Below the pieces are notes generated by a model, which was not told where the DNA came from, made no database searches, and worked only from the letters and a program-made list of their open reading frames with translations. Position numbers and translations under genes: made by a program. From Gammaproteobacteria bacterium (GTDB taxonomy: Bacteria; Pseudomonadota; Gammaproteobacteria; Xanthomonadales; Xanthomonadaceae), in assembly GCA_030431185.1 (NCBI GenBank), contig JAUIJO010000006.1, positions 1 through 27,704 of the forward strand: a stretch of 27,704 nucleotides of DNA. Direction: 5' to 3'. Of the stretch, positions 7,804 to 16,647 are shown piece by piece. Position 1 is the first letter of the stretch. The number at the start of each line of letters is the position of its first letter.

Positions 7804-7809
7804 ATTGTA
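7804..7809 (-). promoter_or_regulatory. Candidate -10 box for speE
   Basis: Minus-strand TACAAT, five of six matches to the -10 consensus, inside one of the few AT-richer patches of the gap. It would give a leader of about 100 bases that includes the 7771-7787 palindrome. No good -35 is visible. Confidence 0.3.
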
Positions 7810-7863
7810 ACGGACCCTCGCCAACGGCTCGTGACCGGGGCCGGCGATGGCGCCCCGGCGGTG

Positions 7864-7885
7864 GCGGGCGCCCCGGGGCGCCCGC
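7864..7885. other. Perfect 22-bp palindrome upstream of speA
   Basis: Each half is GCGGGCGCCCC, and the second half is its exact reverse complement, with no spacer. It lies 34 bp upstream of the candidate speA -10 box. The position fits an operator overlapping or just upstream of the promoter, or a terminator-like stem. No T-run follows on either strand. Confidence 0.7.
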
Positions 7886-7919
7886 GTCCGTCCATACGCC
7901 CCGTCACGGCCGCGGACGT

Positions 7920-7925
7920 TAGAAT
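7920..7925 (+). promoter_or_regulatory. Candidate -10 box for speA
   Basis: TAGAAT in the context GTTAGAATGCGC, 32 bases upstream of the speA ATG. It matches the -10 consensus at five of six positions. No recognisable -35 lies 17 bases upstream, so an activator-dependent or weak promoter is possible. Confidence 0.35.
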
Positions 7926-7957
7926 GCGCATCCCCCTCTGTTCCTGGTAGTCCGCCG

Positions 7958-9871
<1,914 letters not shown>

Positions 9872-9872
9872 C

Positions 9873-10136
9873 ATGGCCAGCGCACTGAAGCGCTACCTGG
9901 TCATGGCCATGCGCCAGCCCGGCTTCGACGATGCGGTCATCGAGCCGCACATGGCCTACATCGGCCAGCTGCGGGCGCGGGGCCGCCTCGACATGAGCGG
10001 CGGGTTCTCCGATGGAAGCGGTGGCGCCTACCTGTTGCGCGCCAGCGACATGGCCGAAGCGCAGGCCATGGCCGATGCCGACCCGCTGCACCTCACCGGC
10101 GCGTCGCGCCTGACCGTCTTCGAATGGAACACGTGA
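9873..10136 (+). CDS. YciI family protein
   Basis: Small ferredoxin-like alpha/beta protein of 87 residues in the YciI (YCII-related) family. It shows KRYLVMAMRQPGF, HMAYIGQLRARGRLDMSGGF (candidate His), the short GGAYLL strand, and ADADPLHLTG (candidate Asp) near the C-terminus. Family members have a His-Asp pair and are thought to be small hydrolases or lyases, and few have known substrates. The start at 9873 lies one base after the speA stop and three bases separate its stop from the next gene, so co-expression with speA is very likely. A role in polyamine metabolism is suggested only by position. Confidence 0.8.
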   Translation: MASALKRYLVMAMRQPGFDDAVIEPHMAYIGQLRARGRLDMSGGFSDGSGGAYLLRASDMAEAQAMADADPLHLTGASRLTVFEWNT

Positions 10137-10139
10137 ACC

Positions 10140-11021
10140 ATGAGCACTGACACCATGGCAATCAAGACCGGCTTCATCGGCCTGGGGGCGATGGGCGCGC
10201 CGATGGCCCGCCACCTGCACGAGGCCGGTCTGCTGACCGTGCTGGGCAACCGCACGCAGTCCAGGGCCGATGCGCTGGCCGCCGAACTCGGCGTGCGCGC
10301 CGCGCGCTCGGCCGACAACTTCGCCGACTGCGACGTGGTGGCGATGTGCGTGTCACTCGACGTCGACGTGCTGGAGAACGCCGCCGCCCTGGCGAAGGTG
10401 CTGCGCAACGGCGCGGTGGTGGTCGACCACTCGACGGTATCGGTGCAGACCGCGCGCCGGGTCGCCGCCTTGCTGGCGGCGGAAGGCATCGGTTTCATCG
10501 ATGCGCCGGTGTCGGGTGGCGTGGAGGGTGCGCGCAACGGCAAGCTGTCGGTGATGGCCGGGGGCGATGCCGGCGTGCTGGAAAAGGCGCGCCCGGTCCT
10601 GGAGGCGTATGCCGCGCGCGTGGCGCACATGGGCGACACGGGGGCCGGGCAGGCGACCAAGGCCGTCAACCAGGTGCTGGTCGCGGGGATCAACGAGGCA
10701 GTCTGCGAAGGCCTGGCGCTGGCCGAGAAGCTCGGCCTGGACGCCGAGCGCCTGCTGCCGACCCTGATGGCGGGCGCGGCGGGCAACTGGTTCCTCGAAA
10801 AGCGCGGCGAGACCATGCTGCGCGACGCCTTCGCACCGGGTTTCAAGTCCGCGCACATGCTCAAGGACCTGCGCATCGTCCAGGGTGTCGCGCAGGAGGC
10901 GGGCATCCGCACGACCGTGGTCGACCAGGCCGTGGCCGACTACGCGGAACTGCTGGAGCGGGGCCATGGCGAGAGCGACACGTCCGCGCTGATCGTCCTC
11001 AAGCGCAAGCCGCAGGCCTGA
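10140..11021 (+). CDS. NAD(P)-dependent 3-hydroxyisobutyrate-dehydrogenase-family oxidoreductase
   Basis: Beta-hydroxyacid dehydrogenase of 293 residues. The Rossmann motif is GFIGLGAMGAPMARHL. The substrate-binding segment is DAPVSGGVEGARNGKLSVMAGG. The catalytic lysine block is GAGQATKAVNQVL, and the C-terminal domain continues through KDLRI. This family includes 3-hydroxyisobutyrate dehydrogenase, tartronate semialdehyde reductase and succinic or glyoxylic semialdehyde reductases, and sequence reading alone does not separate them. ATG 10140 is used, and ATG 10155 (MAIKTGFIGLG) is an equally good alternative. It follows the YciI-like gene by three bases. A semialdehyde-reducing role linked to amine catabolism would fit the neighbourhood but is inference. 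Confidence 0.88.
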   Translation: MSTDTMAIKTGFIGLGAMGAPMARHLHEAGLLTVLGNRTQSRADALAAELGVRAARSADNFADCDVVAMCVSLDVDVLENAAALAKVLRNGAVVVDHSTVSVQTARRVAALLAAEGIGFIDAPVSGGVEGARNGKLSVMAGGDAGVLEKARPVLEAYAARVAHMGDTGAGQATKAVNQVLVAGINEAVCEGLALAEKLGLDAERLLPTLMAGAAGNWFLEKRGETMLRDAFAPGFKSAHMLKDLRIVQGVAQEAGIRTTVVDQAVADYAELLERGHGESDTSALIVLKRKPQA

Positions 11022-11033
11022 GGCAGGCGGCGT

Positions 11034-11462
11034 TCAAGCGCCCGCCGATCGTCCGGGCAGGCGCATGGGGCTCCATTTCGCGGCGGCCCATTGACCCAGT
11101 GACGCGCCCAGCCAGGCGGCCAGCAGGCTGAGGCCTGTCGCCAGGGCGTTATAGCGCAGGATCTCCGCCAGTCCGAACACGGCCGGCCCCGGCGAGAGGG
11201 CCGCCGACAGCTGCAGGCTCACCGCCACGCACGCGGCGATCGCCGCTGCCAGCAGGACTGCCGGCAGGCGGAAGCCCTCGCGCGCGATCCAGCCGCCAAG
11301 GGCCATCGCGAGCAGGGTGACGCCCAGTCCAACCACGGGCACGTGCCCCCAGCCGGTATCGACGGGCAGGTCGAGCGGGTGACCGCTGATCGTGACCAGG
11401 GCTTCGAAGCCCAGCATGACGGCGAGCGCGGCGATCGCGCCCAACAGGATGCGTTTTTCCAT
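11034..11462 (-). CDS. Small membrane protein, unknown function
   Basis: Hypothetical protein of 142 residues with about four hydrophobic helices: ILLGAIAALAVMLGFEALV, VPVVGLGVTLLAMALGGWI, LPAVLLAAAIAACVAVSL, and a last one around NALATGLSLLAAWLGASL. No known motif was recognised. The start at 11462 is preceded by GGAGG at five bases. An in-frame GTG/ATG pair at 11477/11474 is less well placed. It has its own candidate promoter about 65 bases upstream, so it need not be transcribed with the SPOR gene. It converges with the reductase gene, leaving 12 bases between stops. Confidence 0.7.
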   Translation of the reverse strand: MEKRILLGAIAALAVMLGFEALVTISGHPLDLPVDTGWGHVPVVGLGVTLLAMALGGWIAREGFRLPAVLLAAAIAACVAVSLQLSAALSPGPAVFGLAEILRYNALATGLSLLAAWLGASLGQWAAAKWSPMRLPGRSAGA

Positions 11463-11526
11463 GGTCCCCTCCATCACCCGCCTTCGATTCCCGGGTGGCC
11501 GCCCGGGACCCCACCGTGTCGGACCG

Positions 11527-11556
11527 AGTCTAGGGGTTCGTCCGGCGAACGGTCGA
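11527..11556 (-). promoter_or_regulatory. Candidate promoter of the small membrane protein, with an inverted repeat in the spacer
   Basis: On the minus strand TCGACC (-35) and TAGACT (-10) are separated by 18 bases. The spacer contains the inverted repeat GTTCG-CCGGA-CGAAC (11536-11550), a possible repressor site. The transcript would start near 11520, with a leader of about 58 bases before ATG 11462. Confidence 0.4.
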
Positions 11557-11598
11557 GACCGTGGCCGGGATTCCGATCACCGGGCTCGCGAGCGGGCT

Positions 11599-11641
11599 GC
11601 CCGGTCGGCAACAGTCCCCCTTTCCTGGGGGCCGTCCGGGC
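11599..11641 (-). terminator. Long imperfect hairpin just after the SPOR gene
   Basis: Nested complementary segments begin immediately after the stop codon: GCCCGG/CCGGGC, CGG/CCG and CCCCC/GGGGG, with a 6-base loop and one internal bulge. No U-run follows, so this is a weak or factor-dependent terminator, or an mRNA-stabilising stem. Confidence 0.35.
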
Positions 11642-12424
11642 TCAGCGCGCCTTGATCGCCAGCGCGTCGAGGCCGTTGCTTTCCAGCTTCTGCTTGGCAT
11701 CGGCCAGGTCGCCGGCGGTCCCGTAGGGCCCCATGCGAACGCGATAGACGGTCTTGCCGTTGATCTGCGCCGACTCCACCCGCGCGCCGAGGCCCAGCAG
11801 GGCGATCTTTGCCTTCAGTTCCTCGGCCTGGCCCGATGCCTGGAAGGCACCGGCCTGCAGCAGATAGCGGCTTCCATCGCCCACGCCGGCCGCGGTACGG
11901 CTGTTGCCGGAGGCGGCAACGGTGTCCGCCGGCCTGGGGGGGGGCGCGGGCGCCGCGGGAGCCGCGGCATCCGGGTCGATCGGCTGCGGCAGGGCCGCCG
12001 GGGGCTTGGCGGCCGCCTGGGCGGGCTGCTGCGCGCGCTCGATCGCCGCCTGGCGCTCGGCCTCGGCGCGCTGGGTCGCGGCCAGCTCCGCATCGGTCAT
12101 CGGCACTTCCTTGCCGGTCAGCATGTCGTAGAACGCGAACTCGTCGCCCGCGTCCTCCGCGGTTCCGGCGGCGGCGTCCGGTGCCGCGGCGGCATTGCCG
12201 GCCGGGCGGGGCAGGACCTCGTCGTCGACCGCCGACACCGGCGCGGGCCGCGCATCGGGATTGGGCCGGGGCTTGAACGGGTCGAACTCGTCCGATTTCA
12301 GGTACTTCGGCGCGACCAGCACCACGATCAGGGTCAGCAGGATGCCGAGCACCATCCATGCCCAGCCGGGGAGGCCGTTGCTCTGGTTGCGCTTGGCCTG
12401 GGTCTTGTTGCGTCGTGCTGCCAC
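11642..12424 (-). CDS. SPOR-domain cell-division protein, FtsN-like
   Basis: Inner-membrane protein of 260 residues. A short basic cytoplasmic tail (ARRNKTQAKRNQ) leads into one transmembrane helix (WAWMVLGILLTLIVVLVA, about residues 22-39). A long Ala/Pro-rich periplasmic linker with a helical, Glu/Gln-rich stretch follows. The C-terminal SPOR domain (from about residue 184) reads YLLQAGAFQASGQAEELKAKIALLG...YRVRMGPYG. SPOR domains bind denuded septal glycan, and this layout is that of FtsN. Start GTG 12424 follows GAGAGG. It lies downstream of argS, an arrangement seen in related genomes. The linker includes a run of nine C bases on the coding strand (11936-11944), coding for prolines. Confidence 0.88.
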   Translation of the reverse strand: MAARRNKTQAKRNQSNGLPGWAWMVLGILLTLIVVLVAPKYLKSDEFDPFKPRPNPDARPAPVSAVDDEVLPRPAGNAAAAPDAAAGTAEDAGDEFAFYDMLTGKEVPMTDAELAATQRAEAERQAAIERAQQPAQAAAKPPAALPQPIDPDAAAPAAPAPPPRPADTVAASGNSRTAAGVGDGSRYLLQAGAFQASGQAEELKAKIALLGLGARVESAQINGKTVYRVRMGPYGTAGDLADAKQKLESNGLDALAIKAR

Positions 12425-12507
12425 CGGTGGCGGTCCTCTCGTTGTCGCGATGGCCGGCCGGTCGGGGCCGGTCGGCGGGAATGTGATGTCGTGGCGATCC
12501 AGTGTAA

Positions 12508-12531
12508 GACAATCGCCCGCGGGCGATTGTC
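12508..12531. other. Perfect 24-bp palindrome between argS and the SPOR gene
   Basis: Each half is GACAATCGCCCG, and the second half is its exact complement, with no mismatch. It begins 14 bases after the argS stop in the direction of transcription. As RNA it folds into a 10-bp stem with a CGCG loop. The minus-strand sequence after it is TTACACT, not a proper U-run. It could be a weak terminator or processing stem for argS, or a protein-binding site before the SPOR gene. Confidence 0.75.
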
Positions 12532-12544
12532 GGCCGCTGCGGGG

Positions 12545-14233
12545 CTACATGACCTCGGGCGCGCCCACCCCGAGCAGGCCGAGGCCATTGGCCAGCACCT
12601 GCCGGGTCGCCAGCGCCAGGACCAGGCGGGCATCGCGCGTGGCGGCGTCGTCGACCAGGAACTGGTGGTCGTTGTAGTAGCTCTGGAACGCCTGTGCCAG
12701 CTCGAGCAGGTAGGCCGCCAGCTGGTGGGGCTCCAGGTCGCGGCCGGCGGTCTCCACCACGTCCGGATAGCGCAACAGGTCCGTGACCAGTCCATGGGTG
12801 GCCGCGTCGTCCAGGTCGAGTGCCTGCGCCAGGCCCTGCGCGCGGTCGAAGGACAGCCCGCGTTCGGCGAGCTGCCGCAGCAGGCCGCACATGCGCGCGT
12901 GGCTGACCTGCACGTAGTAGACCGGGTTGTCGAGCGACTGGCTGCGGGCCAGGTCGATGTCGAAGGTCAGCTGGGAGTCGGGCTTGCGCGCGACCAGGAA
13001 CCAGCGCGTGGCGTCGCGACCGACCTCGTCCACCAGGTCGCGCAGGGTCAGGTAGCTGCCGGCGCGCTTGGAGAGTTTCACTTCCTCGCCGCCGCGCATG
13101 ACCGTCACCATCTGGTGCAGCACGTACTCGGGCCAGCCCTGCGGGATGCCCTTGTCCAGCGCCTGGAGGCCGGCCTTGACGCGCGCGAGCGAGCCATGGT
13201 GGTCGGCACCCAGTTCGGTGATCGCGCGTTCGTAGCCACGCTGCCACTTCGACAGGTGGTAGGCGACGTCGGGCACGAAGTAGGTGTAGCTGCCGTCGGA
13301 CTTGCGCATGACGCGGTCCTTGTCGTCGCCGAAGTCGGTGCTGCGCAGCCACAGCGCGCCGCCTTCCTCGTAGGTGTGGCCGCCGGCGACCAGTTCGCGC
13401 ACGGTCTCCTCGACCTTGCCCTCGGTGTACAGGCTGCTCTCGAGGAAGTAGACGTCGAAACCGACCCCGTAGGCCTCCAGGTCGGCATTCTGTTCGCGGC
13501 GCAGCCAGGCGACGGCGAAGCGGCGCACCGCATCGAGGTCGGCCGGATCGCCGGAGGCCGTCACGCCATGGCCGTCGACCTCCACGCTGGCACCGTCCAG
13601 GTAGGCCCGGGCGACGTCCTTGATGTAGTCGCCGCGGTAGCCGTCCTCCGGCCAGCCGGCATCGTCGGGCCCCTGGCCGAGTGCGCGCGCCTGGACCGAG
13701 ATCGCAAGGTTGTTGATCTGCGCGCCGGCGTCGTTGTAGTAGAACTCGCGGCGCACGTCCCAGCCATTGGCGGCGAGCACGCGGCCGATGCAATCGCCGA
13801 TCACCGCCGCCCGGCCGTGGCCGACGTGCAGCGGGCCGGTCGGGTTCGCCGAGACGTACTCGACGCCGGCCATGCGGCCCTTGCCGCTGTCGTTCCGGCC
13901 ATAGGCATCGCCTTGCGCGAACACCTCGCCGAGGCCACGGCGCCATGCGCCCTCGGCGATGCGGAAGTTGATGAAGCCCGGTCCGGCGATCTCGACGCTG
14001 GCGATGTCGTCGTTGTCCGGCAGTGCGTCCACCAGCGCCTGGGCGAGCGCGCGCGGGTTGGAGCGCGCCGGCTTGGCCAGCAGCATCGCCGCGTTGGTCG
14101 AGAAGTCGCCCTGGGCCCGGTTCTTCGGTCGCTCGACGACGAAGTCGGGGGTGTCCAGTCCGGCCGGCAGGGTGCCGGCGGCGCGCAGGGCGTCGATGGC
14201 CTGCAGGACGAGGTCGCGGAGGGCGGTTTTCAC
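12545..14233 (-). CDS. argS: Arginyl-tRNA synthetase
   Basis: Class I aminoacyl-tRNA synthetase charging tRNA-Arg, about 562 residues. The N-terminal Add-1 domain includes DFVVERPKNRAQGDFSTNAA. The HIGH signature is ANPTGPLHVGHGR (His136-His139). FVPDVAYHLSKW and GADHHGSLARVKAGL follow. The KMSKS-equivalent is KLSKRAG (386-390). The anticodon-binding DALR domain contains NPVYYVQVSHARMCGLLRQ and ends VGAPEVM. GTG 14233 (VKTALRDLVLQAID) is the start that fits homologues. A TTG- or ATG-type start farther upstream would add eleven non-family residues. It lies downstream of radC (91 bp) and upstream of the SPOR gene on the same strand. Confidence 0.96.
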   Translation of the reverse strand: MKTALRDLVLQAIDALRAAGTLPAGLDTPDFVVERPKNRAQGDFSTNAAMLLAKPARSNPRALAQALVDALPDNDDIASVEIAGPGFINFRIAEGAWRRGLGEVFAQGDAYGRNDSGKGRMAGVEYVSANPTGPLHVGHGRAAVIGDCIGRVLAANGWDVRREFYYNDAGAQINNLAISVQARALGQGPDDAGWPEDGYRGDYIKDVARAYLDGASVEVDGHGVTASGDPADLDAVRRFAVAWLRREQNADLEAYGVGFDVYFLESSLYTEGKVEETVRELVAGGHTYEEGGALWLRSTDFGDDKDRVMRKSDGSYTYFVPDVAYHLSKWQRGYERAITELGADHHGSLARVKAGLQALDKGIPQGWPEYVLHQMVTVMRGGEEVKLSKRAGSYLTLRDLVDEVGRDATRWFLVARKPDSQLTFDIDLARSQSLDNPVYYVQVSHARMCGLLRQLAERGLSFDRAQGLAQALDLDDAATHGLVTDLLRYPDVVETAGRDLEPHQLAAYLLELAQAFQSYYNDHQFLVDDAATRDARLVLALATRQVLANGLGLLGVGAPEVM

Positions 14234-14324
14234 GGGCGGATCCGAAGCGGTTGCGGAACCGCCCATTGTACGCGAGGGCGTCGCGACGGGCCTGTGCGAG
14301 GTGAACGGCGTGGGACCGCGCGGC

Positions 14325-15083
14325 TCAGAGCCAACCGCGCGCGGCCAGCGAGACCGGCGGCCCGTCGGCGATCACGAAATGATCCAGCAGGCGCAGGTCG
14401 ACCAGGGCGAGCGCCTGTTTCAGGCGGGCGGTGACCGCCCGGTCGGCGGCACTGGGCTCGCGATTGCCGCTCGGGTGGTTGTGCCCCACGATGACCGCCG
14501 CCGCGTTGTGGGCCAGGGCGCGCCGCACGACCTCCCGGGGATGGACCTCGGCCCCGTCCAGGGTGCCGCTGAACAGCTCCTCGAACGCCAATGCGCGGTG
14601 CCGGGTATCGAGGAACAGCACGGCGAAGACTTCATGCGGGCGTCCGCGCAGGCGCTGCGCGAAGTAGCGGCCGGCCGCGGCCGGGTCGCCCATGGCTTCG
14701 CCCCGCTCCAGGTCGGCCGACAGGTGGCGGTGGCCCAGCTCGAGCGCTGCGGCCAGCGCGCAGGCCCGTGCCGGCCCCAGCCCGGGCAGCCTGGCCAGGC
14801 CCCGGGGTCCGAGCTCGAGGAGCGCCCGCAGGGGACCATGCGTTGCCAGCAGTTGGCGGGCGGTGCTCACCGCATCCTGCCCGCGAAGGCCCGAGCCGAG
14901 GAAGATCGCCAGCAACTCGGCATCCGACAGGGCGCCTGGGCCCCGGGACAGCAGCTTCTCGCGCGGGCGCTCGGCCGCGGGCCAGTCGCGGATGCGCAGG
15001 ACCCGGCCGGCGGGCGCCGCCGCGCTCGCCGCGTCGATGCCGGGGGAAGGTGCGATGTCGCGGGATGCGTCGGTGTCGTCCAT
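14325..15083 (-). CDS. radC: RadC/YicR family JAMM-domain protein
   Basis: RadC-family protein of 252 residues, historically 'DNA repair protein RadC', though a repair role is doubtful in several species. The helix-hairpin-helix part is WPAAERPREKLLSRGPGALSDAELLAIFLGSG, then LLELGPRGLARLPGLGPARA. The C-terminal JAMM/MPN+ metalloprotease-like domain has VFAVLFLDTRHRAL and the metal motif VGHNHPSGNREPSAAD (His-x-His...Ser...Asp). ATG 15083 gives a slightly long N-terminus rich in Ala and Asp. Longer frames run antisense through coaC and are not credible. The divergent position to coaC-coaB-dut is conserved in gammaproteobacteria. Confidence 0.94.
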   Translation of the reverse strand: MDDTDASRDIAPSPGIDAASAAAPAGRVLRIRDWPAAERPREKLLSRGPGALSDAELLAIFLGSGLRGQDAVSTARQLLATHGPLRALLELGPRGLARLPGLGPARACALAAALELGHRHLSADLERGEAMGDPAAAGRYFAQRLRGRPHEVFAVLFLDTRHRALAFEELFSGTLDGAEVHPREVVRRALAHNAAAVIVGHNHPSGNREPSAADRAVTARLKQALALVDLRLLDHFVIADGPPVSLAARGWL

Positions 15084-15270
15084 GCGAGGCCCGTCCGTGG
15101 GCAGGGGTTCCATGGGCCACGGGGGCCAGTGAGGTGGAGGCGGGTGGTCGGAGCGGGACGCGGCAGGGAAGGGCCGCGGGGCAGTTCCCGGGGAGTCCGA
15201 CCACCTCGCCTCGGGACCATTTGATGCCGGCGCGGGACCCGCTTCCACCGGACGGCGCCGCGTCATCGGG

Positions 15271-15276
15271 TAAGCT
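15271..15276 (+). promoter_or_regulatory. Candidate -10 box for coaC-coaB-dut
   Basis: TAAGCT in the context GGGTAAGCTAGGCACC, 35 bases upstream of the coaC ATG, at an AT-richer point of a very GC-rich gap. The -35 region is poor, so the call is tentative. Confidence 0.28.
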
Positions 15277-15310
15277 AGGCACCCGTTGTGCCGTAGGAAT
15301 TTTCTGACCC

Positions 15311-15874
15311 ATGCCGGCTGCCCCTGCCTCCCTGGATGGGACCTCCGTCCTGCTGTGCGTCTGCGGCGGGATCGCGGCCTACAAGGCCGCGGAACTGGTG
15401 CGTCGCCTGCGCGAGGCCGGGGCCGAGGTCCAGGTGGCGATGACCGCCGATGCCCTGCATTTCGTCGGCGAGGCCACCTTCCAGGCCTTGTCCGGGCGCA
15501 CCGTGCGTACATCGCTGTGGGATGCCGCCGCCGAGGCCGCCATGGGCCATATCGAGCTCGCGCGCTGGGCCGACCGGGTGGTCGTGGCGCCCGCCACCGC
15601 CAATACCCTGGCCAGGCTGGCCCATGGCATGGCCGACGACCTGGTCAGCACGCTGTGCCTGGCCACCACCGCGCCGATCGCGGTCGCGCCGGCGATGAAC
15701 AACCGCATGTGGGAGCATCCGGCCACCCAGGCCAACCTGGCCACGTTGCGCGAACGCGGCGTGCAGGTGATCGGACCCGACGACGGCGCACAGGCCTGCG
15801 GCGAGTTCGGCCCGGGGCGCCTCAGCGAACCCGGGGCCATCGTCGCCGCGCTCGCCGCCGGAGTGCGGGCATGA
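15311..15874 (+). CDS. coaC: Phosphopantothenoylcysteine decarboxylase (CoaC half of a normally fused CoaBC)
   Basis: FMN-dependent decarboxylase making 4'-phosphopantetheine from phosphopantothenoylcysteine in CoA biosynthesis. It has 187 residues. VLLCVCGGIAAYKAAELVRRL opens the flavodoxin-like fold. MGHIELARWADRVVVAPATANTLARLAHGMADDL carries the active-site His. The substrate-recognition clamp is APAMNNRMWEHPATQ, with the flap CGEFGPGRLSEP near the end. In most gammaproteobacteria this domain is fused to CoaB. Here it stops with TGA at 15872-15874, overlapping the ATG of coaB in ATGA. All catalytic elements are present, so the split does not damage the domain. A single-base indel in the assembly is the main alternative. 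Confidence 0.92.
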   Translation: MPAAPASLDGTSVLLCVCGGIAAYKAAELVRRLREAGAEVQVAMTADALHFVGEATFQALSGRTVRTSLWDAAAEAAMGHIELARWADRVVVAPATANTLARLAHGMADDLVSTLCLATTAPIAVAPAMNNRMWEHPATQANLATLRERGVQVIGPDDGAQACGEFGPGRLSEPGAIVAALAAGVRA

Positions 15875-16560
15875 GCGCGGTCGGGACCATGGCGGGACTG
15901 CGCGTGCTGGTCAGCGCCGGGCCGACCTACGAAGACATCGACCCGGTGCGCTTCATCGGCAACCGCAGCAGCGGCAAGATGGGCTTCGCGATCGCCTGTG
16001 CCGCGGCGCGGCGCGGCGCCGACACGGTGCTGGTCGCCGGACCGGTGTCGCTGCCCTCGCCCGATGGCGTCACCCGCATCAACGTCCGCTCCGCCGCGCA
16101 GATGCACGAGGCGGTGATGGGCGCGCTGCCGGCGGATATCTACATCGGTGCCGCCGCCGTGGCCGATTTCACCCCCCGGCAGATGTCGGCCAGCAAGATC
16201 AAGAAGAAGCCGGGCAGCGATACCCTGACGCTTGAACTCGTGCGCACGGCGGACGTGCTCGCCGACGTCGCCACGCATGCGCGGCGTCCGCGGCTGGTGG
16301 TCGGGTTCGCCGCCGAGACCGACAATGTCGAGGGCTACGCCCGCGGCAAGCTGGCCAACAAGAAGCTCGACCTGATCGCCGCCAACCGCGTCGGTGTCGC
16401 CGGCAGCGGCTTCGAATGCGACGACAATGCATTGTCGGTGTTCTGGCACGACGACGAGCGCGCGCTCGGTCCGGCCGCCAAGACCGAGCTGGCCGACCGG
16501 CTGCTCGACCTGGTCCTCGAACGGCTGGCGGCGACTCCGCCCGCCCGCCCGGGGGCATGA
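15871..16560 (+). CDS. coaB: Phosphopantothenate-cysteine ligase (CoaB half)
   Basis: CTP-dependent ligase joining 4'-phosphopantothenate and cysteine, the step just before CoaC. It has 229 residues. After a short lead (MSAVGTMAG) come LRVLVSAGPTYEDIDPVRFIGNRSSGKMGFAIA, the IGAAAVADF motif, the KIKK lysines and VVGFAAETDNVEGYARGKLANKKLDLIAANRVG with its nucleotide and dimer elements. The frame is shifted by one base relative to coaC and overlaps it in ATGA, so translation is probably coupled. One extra base just before the ATG would fuse the two into a normal CoaBC of about 416 residues. A poorly conserved tail ends ATPPARPGA. Confidence 0.92.
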   Translation: MSAVGTMAGLRVLVSAGPTYEDIDPVRFIGNRSSGKMGFAIACAAARRGADTVLVAGPVSLPSPDGVTRINVRSAAQMHEAVMGALPADIYIGAAAVADFTPRQMSASKIKKKPGSDTLTLELVRTADVLADVATHARRPRLVVGFAAETDNVEGYARGKLANKKLDLIAANRVGVAGSGFECDDNALSVFWHDDERALGPAAKTELADRLLDLVLERLAATPPARPGA

Positions 16561-16647
16561 AACCTGCATGTCCATCCCCGTGGTCGCGCGCGACCGTCCC
16601 CGGGGCGCCGTGCCTGGCCCCACGACCCACGACAACCCGGACGCACG

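Noticed and set aside
11561..14434. Plus-strand open frame of 957 codons opposite argS and the SPOR gene
   Set aside because: It mirrors the codon bias of argS and the SPOR gene and crosses their intergenic palindrome. Its composition is dominated by Arg, Gly, Ala and Val with no recognisable domain. The opposite strand carries complete, motif-rich genes.
15084..15512. Possible N-terminal extension of radC into the coaC region
   Set aside because: The extra 143 residues are antisense to coaC and Arg/Pro/Gly-rich. RadC family proteins begin close to ATG 15083.
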